The notes under the pieces were generated by a model. That model was not told the DNA's origin and did not search any database. It saw nothing but the letters and a program-made list of their open reading frames with translations. A stretch of DNA of 35,366 nt from CALIBK01 sp037444165 (lineage in GTDB: Bacteria > Desulfobacterota > BSN033 > UBA1163), in the NCBI GenBank assembly GCA_037444165.1, contig JBBIMX010000022.1, forward strand, positions 1-35,366, written 5' to 3'. Both the position numbers and the translations under genes were made by a program. Below, one piece after another: positions 15,585 to 24,365 of the stretch. The stretch's first letter is position 1, and the number at the start of each line of letters is the position of its first letter.

Positions 15585-15720
15585 GTAAGTTGTAAGAAGT
15601 ATCTTTGGTTTAAAAAGTAATCAGCCACAAAAGTGCTTCCTATGACTTTTGTGGCTTTTTTATTAAGACCCAAGGCTACTACAACTTACGGCAGTTTAAA
15701 TAGAAAGGAGGTGAGTTGTA
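15585..15720 (+). promoter_or_regulatory. csp 5' leader with two mutually exclusive pairings
   Basis: GTAAGTTGTA (15585-15594) is perfectly complementary to TACAACTTAC (15680-15689). The same internal segment can pair, with one G-U, to GTGAGTTGTA (15711-15720), which directly precedes the csp ATG and includes the last base of the GGAGG ribosome site. The leader can therefore hold or free the start region. Such switches are known in cold-shock leaders; this one is inferred from complementarity only. Confidence 0.55.
15623..15661 (+). terminator. intrinsic terminator inside the csp leader
   Basis: A 12-bp perfect stem AGCCACAAAAGT/ACTTTTGTGGCT with a 10-nt loop is followed by six T. It lies after the promoter and before csp, so it either attenuates csp or ends a separate RNA of about 75 nt. 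Confidence 0.8.
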
Positions 15721-15924
15721 ATGGCCAGAGGTCGAGTCAAATGGTTTAATGAGAAGAAGGGCTATGGGTTCATTTCGAGAAGCGACGGAAATGACGTCTT
15801 TGTTCACTACTCATCCATTAAAAGAGACGGATTTAAATCTCTTTATGAAGGCGATGAGGTCGAATTCGAAGTTTCCCAAGGCCCGAAAGGTCCCCAGGCA
15901 ACCAATGTGGTCGTCCTAAGTTGA
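15721..15924 (+). CDS. csp: cold-shock domain protein
   Basis: 67 aa, the usual length of CspA-type nucleic-acid chaperones. RNA-binding motifs are KGYGFIS (RNP1, residues 13-19) and VFVHYSSI (RNP2, about 26-33), with the start ARGRVKWFNEKKG. It melts RNA secondary structure and can act as an antiterminator in the cytoplasm. AAAGGAGG lies upstream of the ATG. The long structured leader contains an intrinsic terminator, which a protein of this type could itself influence. Confidence 0.96.
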   Translation: MARGRVKWFNEKKGYGFISRSDGNDVFVHYSSIKRDGFKSLYEGDEVEFEVSQGPKGPQATNVVVLS

Positions 15925-15946
15925 GACCATAGAGATTAAACCAAAA

Positions 15947-15980
15947 AATAAAAAGCCCCAGAAAACTGGGGCTTTTTATT
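15947..15980. terminator. bidirectional terminator between csp and nifS
   Basis: A 15-bp symmetrical stem AATAAAAAGCCCCAG/CTGGGGCTTTTTATT with an AAAA loop. The A- and T-rich flanks let it work on both strands, serving convergent csp and nifS; it touches the nifS stop codon. Confidence 0.88.
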
Positions 15981-17161
15981 TATCCCTTCCCTTGAGATTT
16001 GAGATAATCCTTCCAGAAAGGAGAGATATCCCTTAGTTTCTGGATGATGGGCGGGAGATGCTCAATAATATAATCCATCTCCTCTTTGGTATTGTAAATA
16101 GAAAGGCTAAAACGAATGGATCCGTGGGCGGCTGTAAAAGGGACTCCCATGGCCCTCAATACATGAGAAGGCTCCAGAGACCCAGAAGTGCAGGCTGAGC
16201 CAGAAGAGGCACAAATCCCTAAATCTGAGAGGAGCAGGAGAATCGATTCTCCTTCCACATATTCGAAACTCACGCTCAGCGTATTGGGAAGCCTATGGTT
16301 TCGATCTCCATTAATCAGGGTGTTGGGAATCTTTTCTAAGATCTTTGCCTCAAGATAGTCCCTCAATGCTCTTACCCTGGTATTCTCTTCCTCGAGGTTC
16401 TTTTTTGCCAGTTCACAGGCTTTCCCCAGACCAATGATATAGGGGACATTCTCCGTTCCTCCTCTTCGACCTCTCTCCTGGTGTCCCCCAATGATAAAGG
16501 GAGAAAATTTAGTCCCCTTCCGAATATAAAGGACTCCAATTCCCTTAGGCGCATGAAGTTTATGGCCCGAAATGGAAAGCATATCGATGGTCGATTTCTT
16601 CATATTGAGGGGAATCTTCCCAGCCGCCTGGACCGCATCCACATGAAAGGGGATCCCTTTTGACTTCACGATCTGTCCAATCTCTTCGATTGGAAAGATC
16701 ACCCCTGTTTCATTGTTGGCATACATAATGGAAACAAGCCCCGTCTCCTCGGTAAGAGATTCCTTTAACTCATCGAGGTCTAAGTGCCCTTCCCGATCGA
16801 CCGACACCTGAGTAACTCGATAACCCTTCCGTTCTAAATAGGGACATACATTGAGGACCGCTGGATGCTCTACTCGAGAGGTCACAAAATGGCGTTTCTC
16901 TGGATAGGAATCAAGGGTCCCAAAGATGGCGGCATTATCGCTTTCTGTCCCACAACTGGTAAAGACAATCTCTGAAGGGTCGGCCCCCAAGAAGTCGGCA
17001 ACTTGCTCCCTCGCCTCGTTTACTTTTTTCTGAACCTGACCTCCAAAAAAATGCATACTGGATGGATTCCCATAGAGTTCTGTAAAATAAGGAAGCATCG
17101 CATCTAAGACTTCAGGAGCCACTTTCGTCGTTGCATTATTATCCACATAAACGGTTTTCAC
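15980..17161 (-). CDS. nifS: cysteine desulfurase (NifS/IscS family)
   Basis: 393 aa. This PLP enzyme takes sulfur from cysteine as a persulfide for Fe-S cluster assembly on NifU. The PLP lysine is Lys201 in SISGHKLHAPKG and the catalytic cysteine is Cys324 in SSGSACTSG, a class I loop. N-terminal VYVDNNATTKVAPEV and GTESDNAA are typical. The start is GTG, overlapping the nifU stop codon by 4 nt (GTGA), with GAGGAGG just upstream, so it is translationally coupled to nifU. Confidence 0.95.
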   Translation of the reverse strand: MKTVYVDNNATTKVAPEVLDAMLPYFTELYGNPSSMHFFGGQVQKKVNEAREQVADFLGADPSEIVFTSCGTESDNAAIFGTLDSYPEKRHFVTSRVEHPAVLNVCPYLERKGYRVTQVSVDREGHLDLDELKESLTEETGLVSIMYANNETGVIFPIEEIGQIVKSKGIPFHVDAVQAAGKIPLNMKKSTIDMLSISGHKLHAPKGIGVLYIRKGTKFSPFIIGGHQERGRRGGTENVPYIIGLGKACELAKKNLEEENTRVRALRDYLEAKILEKIPNTLINGDRNHRLPNTLSVSFEYVEGESILLLLSDLGICASSGSACTSGSLEPSHVLRAMGVPFTAAHGSIRFSLSIYNTKEEMDYIIEHLPPIIQKLRDISPFWKDYLKSQGKG

Positions 17162-18000
17162 GATCGAACCTCCTCTACGACAAGGTCTTCACTTACCAAC
17201 TCTCTGAGTTTCGATTCCACATACTGTTTCAAGGTCACCTCTGAACTGGGGCAAAAAGAACATTTTCCCCTCAAAGCCACATAGACTTTATTACCCTCCA
17301 CATCGATCAGTTCTATATCTCCCCCATCTGCTTTAAGGGGAGGGATAATCTCTCTTCCCAGAGTCTCCTCGATTAACTTAATCTTTTGAATATTGGTGAG
17401 CCTCCTCTTTTCGGGTTTTGGAGGAAGTCCCTCCTGACCCATCTCTTTTCGAACCTTCTCAATCAAGGCCTCGATTTTAGGATGACATTGGGCACATCCC
17501 CCTCCGGCCTTCGTATAATAGGTCACCTGTTCTACGGTTTTAAGATCGTTTTCCCGGATCGCTTTGATAATCTCTCGATCCGTCACCCCAAAACATTTAC
17601 AGACAATTTCGAACTCCTCTTTGACTGGCTTCTGACCCCGATAATGGGCAATGGCAGCCTCCAAAGCCTCCCTTCCCATGACCGAGCAGTGCATCTTCTC
17701 TTCCGGAAGTCCTCCCAAATAGTTCGCAATATCCTGATTGGTAATCTTTTCAGCTTCCTCCAGGGTCTTCCCTTTAATCATTTCGGTAAGAGCAGATGAG
17801 GAGGCGATGGCGCTCGCGCACCCAAATGTCTTAAACTTGACCTCCTTGATCCGCTTATTCTCATCCAATTTGAAGGTTAGTCTCAAGGCATCCCCACAAG
17901 CCAGGGAACCCACTTCTCCAATTCCGTCTGGATCTTCCACTTCTCCTACATTCCTTGGATTGAGAAAATGGTCTTTTACTTTTTCGGAATAATCCCACAT
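17158..18000 (-). CDS. nifU: NifU Fe-S cluster scaffold, three-domain form
   Basis: 280 aa. The domains are an N-terminal IscU-like scaffold (Cys35, Cys61, Cys105), a central BFD-like [2Fe-2S] domain (Cys134, Cys136, Cys169, Cys172) and a C-terminal NifU domain (CSFC, Cys247 and Cys250). All expected cysteines are present. It assembles clusters from sulfur supplied by NifS. No nitrogenase or other nif genes are in view, so this is probably the general Fe-S system of the cell. A strong promoter lies 23-52 nt upstream. Confidence 0.95.
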   Translation of the reverse strand: MWDYSEKVKDHFLNPRNVGEVEDPDGIGEVGSLACGDALRLTFKLDENKRIKEVKFKTFGCASAIASSSALTEMIKGKTLEEAEKITNQDIANYLGGLPEEKMHCSVMGREALEAAIAHYRGQKPVKEEFEIVCKCFGVTDREIIKAIRENDLKTVEQVTYYTKAGGGCAQCHPKIEALIEKVRKEMGQEGLPPKPEKRRLTNIQKIKLIEETLGREIIPPLKADGGDIELIDVEGNKVYVALRGKCSFCPSSEVTLKQYVESKLRELVSEDLVVEEVRS

Positions 18001-18022
18001 AGAAGAACCCCCTTTGAAATTT

Positions 18023-18052
18023 ATTATAAAGTCCTTTCACTGAAAACGTCAA
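18023..18052 (-). promoter_or_regulatory. promoter of nifU-nifS
   Basis: On the minus strand TTGACG (18052-18047), an 18-nt spacer and a perfect TATAAT (18028-18023). I see no IscR-like dyad that I can support. Confidence 0.75.
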
Positions 18053-18122
18053 CCCATCCATAGAGGATTAATCCCATCGAACTTTAGGTGGAATAGGATT
18101 AGAGGGGATCGGACGAATCACC

Positions 18123-18893
18123 TCAGAGAGGAGGAGACTCGTGAGTGGAAGGGGGAGTAGCAGAAAGGTCTCCTAATTCATATTGGAGAATTCCAATTAA
18201 TGTGATCGCAGCCGTTTCTGTCCTCAGGATTCGTTGGCCGAGTTTCACTGGAATAAAACCACACTCCTTAGCTTTTTTTACCTCTTCTTCAGTGAACCCT
18301 CCTTCCGAACCTACAAGGACGTAGATGAGACGCTCCCGATATCCCCTTAAAATTTCTTTTAAATTCCCTCCCCCTTTTTCCCAGAGAAGAATCTTTAATC
18401 CCTCTTCTTTACAGAAGCTCAGGGCCTCTTCAAAAGAGCGATAGGATTCTATCTTTGGAACCTTAGCCCTTCTGGATTGTTGGACTGCTTTAAGGGCAAT
18501 GGATTGCCAACGGTGGGCTTTCTTCTGTCTCCTTTCCCGTTCCTCAAGGGAGATAGATTTCTCTGACTTGAAAGGAAGAATGATAGATACCCCCAACTCC
18601 GTAGTTTTTTGAATGATCCATTCCATCCGCTCCTTATCGGGAAGGGCTTGAAGAAGAACAATCTCCAGCGGGGATTCTGTAGGAAGTGGGAAAGCTTCAA
18701 AGATGAAGAGAGAAGCCTCCTTTTCGGTAAGGGAGATCACTCTTGCCCGAAAATCTCTTCCTGTGGCATCGGTAACGGTCAGAATGGTTCCAATCCGAGC
18801 CCCTTGAAATCGAAGGGCCTCCAACGGAGGCCCCTGAATATGGATCTCTTGATCCACCTTGATAGGAATCTTAATCCTCACCCTATCTATCAC
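18123..18893 (-). CDS. rsmE: 16S rRNA (uracil-1498-N3)-methyltransferase
   Basis: 256 aa with the chosen start. RsmE methylates U1498 of 16S rRNA using S-adenosylmethionine. The C-terminal SPOUT signature LVGSEGGFTEEEV and LGQRILRTETAAI are diagnostic; LLQALPDKERMEWIIQKTTE and AVQQSRRAKVP are also typical. The frame is open further into the end of the Lon-like gene. GTG at 18893 (11-nt overlap, AGGAAG about 11 nt upstream) or GTG at 18881 (just after the Lon-like stop) gives the normal family length. The last residues after LGDLSATPP are a short extra tail. Confidence 0.9.
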   Translation of the reverse strand: MIDRVRIKIPIKVDQEIHIQGPPLEALRFQGARIGTILTVTDATGRDFRARVISLTEKEASLFIFEAFPLPTESPLEIVLLQALPDKERMEWIIQKTTELGVSIILPFKSEKSISLEERERRQKKAHRWQSIALKAVQQSRRAKVPKIESYRSFEEALSFCKEEGLKILLWEKGGGNLKEILRGYRERLIYVLVGSEGGFTEEEVKKAKECGFIPVKLGQRILRTETAAITLIGILQYELGDLSATPPSTHESPPL

Positions 18894-21372
18894 AAGCAGG
18901 CTTTCTTCCTTTCCTCTTCTTTTCTTCTTTAGGCTCCTCCCCTCCACCTGCTTCGAACTCTTTAATCCTTATCCCTAACTCTCTGAGCCTTTTGTCGACT
19001 AGGTCATTAACCGTCCCTTCTTTAAACCGGCCATCCGGAAGCCTTTCTCCTGCCTCCACTCCAGTGAGGATTTCAATTCCTTGATCAATCGTCTTTACCG
19101 GGTAGATATGGAATTGTCCTTCTTTTATGGCTTGAACCACATCTTTTCTCAACATTAAATCATCAATGTTGGCATAGGGGATGATCACCCCTTGAGTTCC
19201 TGTCAATCCCTTTGCTTTACACACATCAAAGAATCCCTCGATCTTCTCATTGACCCCACCAATCGGTTGAATCTCTCCTTTCTGATTGACCGATCCGGTC
19301 ACGGCAATATCCTGGCGGAGAGGAAGACCGGAGAGACTTGAAAGAAGGGCATAAAGTTCTGTAGAGGAGGCACTATCTCCCTCGACCCCACTATAGGACT
19401 GTTCGAAACAGATACTGGCACTCATGGTGAGGGGCTTGTCCTGGGCATACCGATCCCTTAGATATCCCGAAAGGATGTAGACCCCTTTATTATGAATTGG
19501 ACCGCTCAGTTCCGCTTCTCTCTCAATGTTGATAATCCCCGCCTTCCCCAAAGAGGTCTTGGCTGTGATTCTTGAGGGTTTCCCAAACGTGTAGTCCCCC
19601 AGATCGTAGACCGAAAGGCCGTTGACCTGACCCACCACCATTCCCTCAGTATCGATCATAATCGTTCCTTCTTCGATCATCTCCTGAATTTTTTCTTCAA
19701 TGAGGTTGAGGCGATAAACCTTCTTTTCAATGGCCAGATCCACATGTTTCTCGGTCACTACAGGACTTCCATCCTTGGTCGCCCAGAAGTCCGCCTCTCT
19801 GAGGATATCCGCAATCAGATGGAAACGGGTCGAGAGTTTCTTTTGCCTACCTGCAATCTCTACTCCATACTCTACGACGGCGGCCACTCCGGTCCGATCG
19901 AAAGGCTTCAACTTTTCTTCATCACAAATCTTTCGAATAAATGTGGCGTATTGATAAATCGTCTCGTCATTCTTATTCGTGACAGAATCGAAGTCTGCTT
20001 TCACCTTAAAAATCTTTTTGAAGTCATCATCGAGGTTATAGAGAAGATAATAGAGGCGGGGATCTCCAATCATAATGACCTTAGTATTGCATTCGATCGG
20101 CTCGGGCTTTAACGCGGTGGTGGAAAAGAAGTAGAAAGGATCATAGGTTTGGATTTCAACCACCTGGTTCTTAAGGGTCCGTTTGAGGGCTGGCCAAACC
20201 CACGGCTCCAGAAGGGCATCCAACGCATTAAAGATCAAATATCCTCCATTGGCTCTAAGGAAAGAACCAGCCTTAATATGAGTAAAGTCTGTCCTCCAGA
20301 CGCCTGACCGATCCACCACCCTTTCGATCGTTCCGAAAAGGTTTCGATAATTGGGGGTCGTTTCAATAATAATGGGAGCTCCTTTCGTCTCCGAATTATC
20401 GACCAGGACATTGACCTGATATTCTGTAAATTGGTCTGACTGGGTTGGAAGGATAAGTCCCGGGAGAGGAGGGGTGGGGGCCTCCTCCTTCTCTCTGAAC
20501 CGATGGAGATTCCGGAGGATATCCTCCTGAACCTCATCCAGATATCGGTGAACCTTTTCGTAATTGAATCTCTCTTTAATATCCGAGATTGAGTCTTGGA
20601 TGACCGGTGAAATGACCTCGTTATCTAAAGCCGTGAGTTGTTCTTTAATCTCCTTCTCTGACTTTCTTGTCTCTTTAAAGAGGGTTTCCAGATCATTGAT
20701 CAATTCTGTCTGTTTGGCCTTAATCCTTTCTAACTCCTCCTTAGAGAATTTATCCTCCTCTGCCAATGCCTCTAACTGTTCAAGGTTCACGGGATTTCCT
20801 TCGATCAAAGGGAAAATTCCTGGCCTTGAGTAGGGTCCCATTTGAATCTGGACCAGGGCAAAACCTTCCCGGTTAACCTTCCTTTCAAACTCCCGAAACA
20901 TCTCTGCCTGCCTCGAACGGAAACTCTCGACCAACTCCTTTTTCTTATTGAGATAGGTTTCGTTTTCAAACACGAGAGGGATCTTCTTTTTTAATGTTTC
21001 GATCAAGGTCTCCATCTCTTTTTTAAAGGCATTTCCCTGTCCGGCGGGAAGATCGATCATTCGGGGCATATCTGGATTTTTGAAGTTATTGACATAGCAA
21101 ATATCCTTCGGAATCCTTCCTTTCACCTCTAATCTTTCAAGAAGGGTTTTAATGGTCGTAAATCTTCCGGTTCCTGCCAGGCCTGTTACAAAGATATTGT
21201 ACCCAAGGCTATGGAGTTCGAGTCCTAATCGAAGGGCTTCAATCGCCCTTTCTTGTCCAATAATATCCTTGCAGGGAGGAATAGAAGCCGTTGTTTCAAA
21301 AGGTAAGGAGTGGGGATCACAACGCCACCTTAATTTCTCTATCGGAACCTCTTCATAAACGCGATTGGTCAT
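18883..21372 (-). CDS. YcbZ-type Lon-like ATP-dependent protease
   Basis: 829 aa. An N-terminal AAA domain carries a Walker A-like GLAGTGRFT (residues 64-72, Arg in place of Lys, common in this family). A long coiled-coil insertion follows (about residues 130-290), and the C-terminal part is a Lon protease domain. The catalytic dyad is Ser667 in VEGDSAS and Lys710 in GGVNEKIEGF. The tail is Lys/Glu-rich. It is a cytoplasmic serine-lysine protease related to YcbZ rather than canonical Lon. AGGAGGG seven nt before the ATG supports the start. It follows a J-protein and ClpX-like gene, so a proteostasis role is likely; whether the AAA part hydrolyses ATP is unsure. Confidence 0.9.
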   Translation of the reverse strand: MTNRVYEEVPIEKLRWRCDPHSLPFETTASIPPCKDIIGQERAIEALRLGLELHSLGYNIFVTGLAGTGRFTTIKTLLERLEVKGRIPKDICYVNNFKNPDMPRMIDLPAGQGNAFKKEMETLIETLKKKIPLVFENETYLNKKKELVESFRSRQAEMFREFERKVNREGFALVQIQMGPYSRPGIFPLIEGNPVNLEQLEALAEEDKFSKEELERIKAKQTELINDLETLFKETRKSEKEIKEQLTALDNEVISPVIQDSISDIKERFNYEKVHRYLDEVQEDILRNLHRFREKEEAPTPPLPGLILPTQSDQFTEYQVNVLVDNSETKGAPIIIETTPNYRNLFGTIERVVDRSGVWRTDFTHIKAGSFLRANGGYLIFNALDALLEPWVWPALKRTLKNQVVEIQTYDPFYFFSTTALKPEPIECNTKVIMIGDPRLYYLLYNLDDDFKKIFKVKADFDSVTNKNDETIYQYATFIRKICDEEKLKPFDRTGVAAVVEYGVEIAGRQKKLSTRFHLIADILREADFWATKDGSPVVTEKHVDLAIEKKVYRLNLIEEKIQEMIEEGTIMIDTEGMVVGQVNGLSVYDLGDYTFGKPSRITAKTSLGKAGIINIEREAELSGPIHNKGVYILSGYLRDRYAQDKPLTMSASICFEQSYSGVEGDSASSTELYALLSSLSGLPLRQDIAVTGSVNQKGEIQPIGGVNEKIEGFFDVCKAKGLTGTQGVIIPYANIDDLMLRKDVVQAIKEGQFHIYPVKTIDQGIEILTGVEAGERLPDGRFKEGTVNDLVDKRLRELGIRIKEFEAGGGEEPKEEKKRKGRKPACDR

Positions 21373-21420
21373 ACACCTACCCTCCTATAAACAAATTAAA
21401 ATCCATTCTTTTGGGCAATA

Positions 21421-21447
21421 TTTATAATAGATGATGGGAAAAGTCAA
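21421..21447 (-). promoter_or_regulatory. candidate promoter of the Lon-like gene
   Basis: On the minus strand TTGACT (21447-21442) and TATAAA (21426-21421) with a 15-nt spacer, within the 161-nt gap after the J-protein gene. The spacing is short, so the call is moderate. Confidence 0.45.
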
Positions 21448-21533
21448 TGAATAGAAGAAGTTCTTTCAATTGGGAGGGAAACCTTCCTTAGGGATTCGAA
21501 AGAAAGAGCAGACAAAAGATAAAGAGAGGTGAA

Positions 21534-22451
21534 TTAGAGGCCCTCTCTGGCAAGCTCCTGAATCAGTCCTTTGGCCCTATCGGAGAGTTTTTGGGGAATC
21601 CTAACAATGATTTTGACATACTCGTCCCCTCTTCCCTCTTTCTGGAAATGAGGCATTCCCAATCCTTTTAATCGCATTTTGGTGTGGCTCTGCGTTCCCG
21701 GAGGGACCTTGATTCTCTTCATCCCTTCCAGCGTGGGAACCTCGAGGGTGGTTCCTAAGAGAGCCTCTGAGAGTTTGATCTCCTTTTCAACAATGAGATC
21801 GTCTCCTTCTCGGGTAAAGATGGGATGCTCTCGGATATTGACTTGAAGATAAAGATCCCCAGGAGGTCCCCCATTTCTTCCTTCCATCCCTTTGCCCGCG
21901 ACCCTCAATTTCATTCCAGAGGCAATCCCCTTCGGGATCTTAACCGAGATCTCTTCCACCCTTCCATCCTTTCGAAAAGAAATCCGCTTCTCACCACCAG
22001 AGACCGCCTCTTCTAATGAAAGGGTCAATTCATAGTAGAGATCCTCTCCCTTTTGAGGCATTCTCCCCATCTCTTGGTAGCCGAATGAACTCCCAAAAAG
22101 GTCGCTGAAATCAAATCCACCATGGCCTCCAAACCTAAATTCTCTGCGACCTCCCTTGCCAAAGATGCTTGAGAGAATCTCATCAAAATCGAACCCCCTG
22201 AAGATGTCCTCTTGGGTAAACCGCTGATGGAATCCTTCTGCCCCAAAGGTATCGTACTGTCTCCTCTTCTCTTTGTCACTCAACACAGCGTAGGCCTCGT
22301 TGATCTCTTTGAACCTCTCTTCGGCCTCCTTTTTATTCGGATTCCGATCAGGGTGATATTTCATGGCCAGCTTGCGATAGGCCCGTTTAATCTCTTCATC
22401 GGTCGCGTTCTTGCTGACCCCTAAGATCTGATAATAATCTTTCCCTGCCAT
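21534..22451 (-). CDS. CbpA-type J-domain co-chaperone
   Basis: 305 aa. An N-terminal J domain (residues 5-70, HPD motif in KYHPDRNPNKK) is followed by a Gly/Phe-rich region (about 85-125) and two C-terminal substrate-binding beta domains. There is no cysteine-rich zinc region, so it is the CbpA type rather than full DnaJ. It would stimulate a DnaK encoded elsewhere. Its ATG directly abuts the stop of the ClpX-like gene (TAGATG), with AGGAAGGA in that gene's last codons as ribosome site. The pair is therefore translationally coupled and probably made together. Confidence 0.92.
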   Translation of the reverse strand: MAGKDYYQILGVSKNATDEEIKRAYRKLAMKYHPDRNPNKKEAEERFKEINEAYAVLSDKEKRRQYDTFGAEGFHQRFTQEDIFRGFDFDEILSSIFGKGGRREFRFGGHGGFDFSDLFGSSFGYQEMGRMPQKGEDLYYELTLSLEEAVSGGEKRISFRKDGRVEEISVKIPKGIASGMKLRVAGKGMEGRNGGPPGDLYLQVNIREHPIFTREGDDLIVEKEIKLSEALLGTTLEVPTLEGMKRIKVPPGTQSHTKMRLKGLGMPHFQKEGRGDEYVKIIVRIPQKLSDRAKGLIQELAREGL

Positions 22452-24239
22452 CTATCCTTCCTCATGGACTCTCGAAGTAGATTGCCTGCTGTAAATTTCC
22501 CGAATCACTCGATTGAGGTATCCCTCAGGATCTTCAATCGCTTCCTCCGTAATGAGAAACTCCCTTCGGCCTAATTTATCCCGAATAAGTTTCATGCCAT
22601 GTTCATAATCCTTCAGTAAGCGGGAGCATATCACCTCACCTCGGACTCCCTCATTGAGGGACATCTCGATGACGCGATTCATGGCCAGGTCGTCGAAGCG
22701 GAGTCGGATTCCGTTCCGTCTATAAAATTCCCGTCCAAACTCCTCTACTTGTCGCTGGATTTCTACGACCTCTTCAAACACCGTGTTGACATCGTATCCC
22801 TTCTCTACCATCCGATTGACTATGAGGTCGATCCTCCCCTCCGGGAAAGAGAAACCATACCTCTTTCGAAACTCCTCCTCCCTTCGGAGGATGGATTCCT
22901 TCAGCTCTTTCTTCTCCTTTGAGAGGAGGGCCTCAAATTTCGACAGGATTTCTGGATCGGATGGATTTTGAATCAATCGCTCCAGCTCTCGCTCAGGATT
23001 CTCTACCACGGCCTTGGTCACGACAAACTGTTTAATTCCTGTCGAGGGAAGCCGTTTCTCGAACTTCAGGAGAACCTTCTCCACCGCACTGACTAAACCT
23101 CTGGCCCCCGTCTTCTCCTCATAGGCTCGTACCGCCAACTCGTATAGGGCTTCATCCTCAAACTGAATATCAATCCCGTAAGATTTAAAGTCCTTCTTTT
23201 TCCCTAAGATAATCGGATTATTGGGATTCTTGAGAATGGCGTATAGATCCTCTACCTCTAAACGATCAAAAACGGCAGTGACAGGAAGCCTTCCAATGAA
23301 TTCAGACTCAAAACCATAGGCGATGAGATCCTCTGCCTTGACCTGTTTAAGATATTCGGCTCGTTCATCTTTGGAGCGAATCTCTGCTCCAAACCCGATT
23401 CCTTCCCGATTCAGACGTTTTTTAATGATGTCCTCCAAACCATTAAAGGCACCACTCATGATGAAAAGAATGTTCTTTGTATTGATCGTCCGCTTTTCCC
23501 TCTTTCCCGTTTTTCGATAATGTTCGATGGCTTCCAGTTGGGAGATGGGATCATGAGGAACTTTAAGATCGACCTCGGTCTCTTCCATCGGTTTAAGCAG
23601 GGCCCTTTGAACCCCTGTTCTTGAAACATCCGGTCCGATGAGGTTGTTTGAGGAGGCAATCTTATCAATCTCATCGATATAGATAATTCCATATTGGGCC
23701 AACTCAATATCTCCATTGGCTTCATAGACCAGATCCCTTACCAGATCTTCCACATCTCCTCCCACATAGCCGGTTTCGCTAAATTTTGTCGCATCTCCTT
23801 TGACAAAGGGAACTCCGATCTTTTTGGCGATCAGTTTGATGAGGTAAGTCTTTCCCACCCCGGTGGGCCCGATCATTAAAATATTATTCTTAATATGACC
23901 GACCCCCTCATATCGGGTCTTCCCTTTGGATTTTTCTGTAAATTTAATACGATTAAAATGGGTACAGATCTTTGTGGCAAGAATCTCCTTGGCCTCCTCT
24001 TGACGGATGATGTAATCGTTGAGGAAGGCCTCCAGTTCCTCCGGCTTCATATCAAAGTTAATCTTCCCCTTCTTCCCTTCCCCCTCCTTCTCTTCTTTTG
24101 AAAACTCCTCAGGCTGGGTCTTAGGAAAGAGCATGGGAACGACCAGCCGGATACGATCCCCGTACTTTTTGCCTAAATATTCATTAAGCTCTCTTTCGAG
24201 CTCTTTCTGGTCAGGAATCTTCGAATCCGAGTTTTTCAT
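22452..24239 (-). CDS. ClpX-like AAA+ unfoldase lacking the zinc domain
   Basis: 595 aa against about 420 for ClpX. AAA+ elements are complete: Walker A GPTGVGKT (124-131), pore loop GYVG (157-160), Walker B IIYIDEID (185-192), arginine finger EFIGRLP and sensor 2 TGARGL. The ClpP-docking IGF loop is kept (GIGFGAE, IGF 281-283). The usual four-cysteine zinc domain is missing; a short unrelated N-terminus and a charged linker (about 44-60) replace it. The RKH loop region is replaced by a longer insert (about 226-254). After the AAA+ module about 150 extra residues follow. It is coupled to the J-protein gene and is likely a specialised unfoldase, possibly with ClpP. Confidence 0.88.
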   Translation of the reverse strand: MKNSDSKIPDQKELERELNEYLGKKYGDRIRLVVPMLFPKTQPEEFSKEEKEGEGKKGKINFDMKPEELEAFLNDYIIRQEEAKEILATKICTHFNRIKFTEKSKGKTRYEGVGHIKNNILMIGPTGVGKTYLIKLIAKKIGVPFVKGDATKFSETGYVGGDVEDLVRDLVYEANGDIELAQYGIIYIDEIDKIASSNNLIGPDVSRTGVQRALLKPMEETEVDLKVPHDPISQLEAIEHYRKTGKREKRTINTKNILFIMSGAFNGLEDIIKKRLNREGIGFGAEIRSKDERAEYLKQVKAEDLIAYGFESEFIGRLPVTAVFDRLEVEDLYAILKNPNNPIILGKKKDFKSYGIDIQFEDEALYELAVRAYEEKTGARGLVSAVEKVLLKFEKRLPSTGIKQFVVTKAVVENPERELERLIQNPSDPEILSKFEALLSKEKKELKESILRREEEFRKRYGFSFPEGRIDLIVNRMVEKGYDVNTVFEEVVEIQRQVEEFGREFYRRNGIRLRFDDLAMNRVIEMSLNEGVRGEVICSRLLKDYEHGMKLIRDKLGRREFLITEEAIEDPEGYLNRVIREIYSRQSTSRVHEEG

Positions 24240-24278
24240 GGAATTTATACTCCTTTACTTATCGATATGGACACAAAA

Positions 24279-24308
24279 ATAATATAATCATTTATGGTTT
24301 TTTTTCAA
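24279..24308 (-). promoter_or_regulatory. candidate promoter of the ClpX-like/J-protein pair
   Basis: On the minus strand TTGAAA (24308-24303), 18-nt spacer, TATTAT (24284-24279). AAGGAG about 11 nt before the ATG gives the ribosome site. No CIRCE or sigma-32 element was recognised. Confidence 0.5.
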
Positions 24309-24365
24309 CCCTTTCTAATGGAGAGGCGATGAGACTGAGAAACCAAAAACAGAAAAAGAGGGGGT

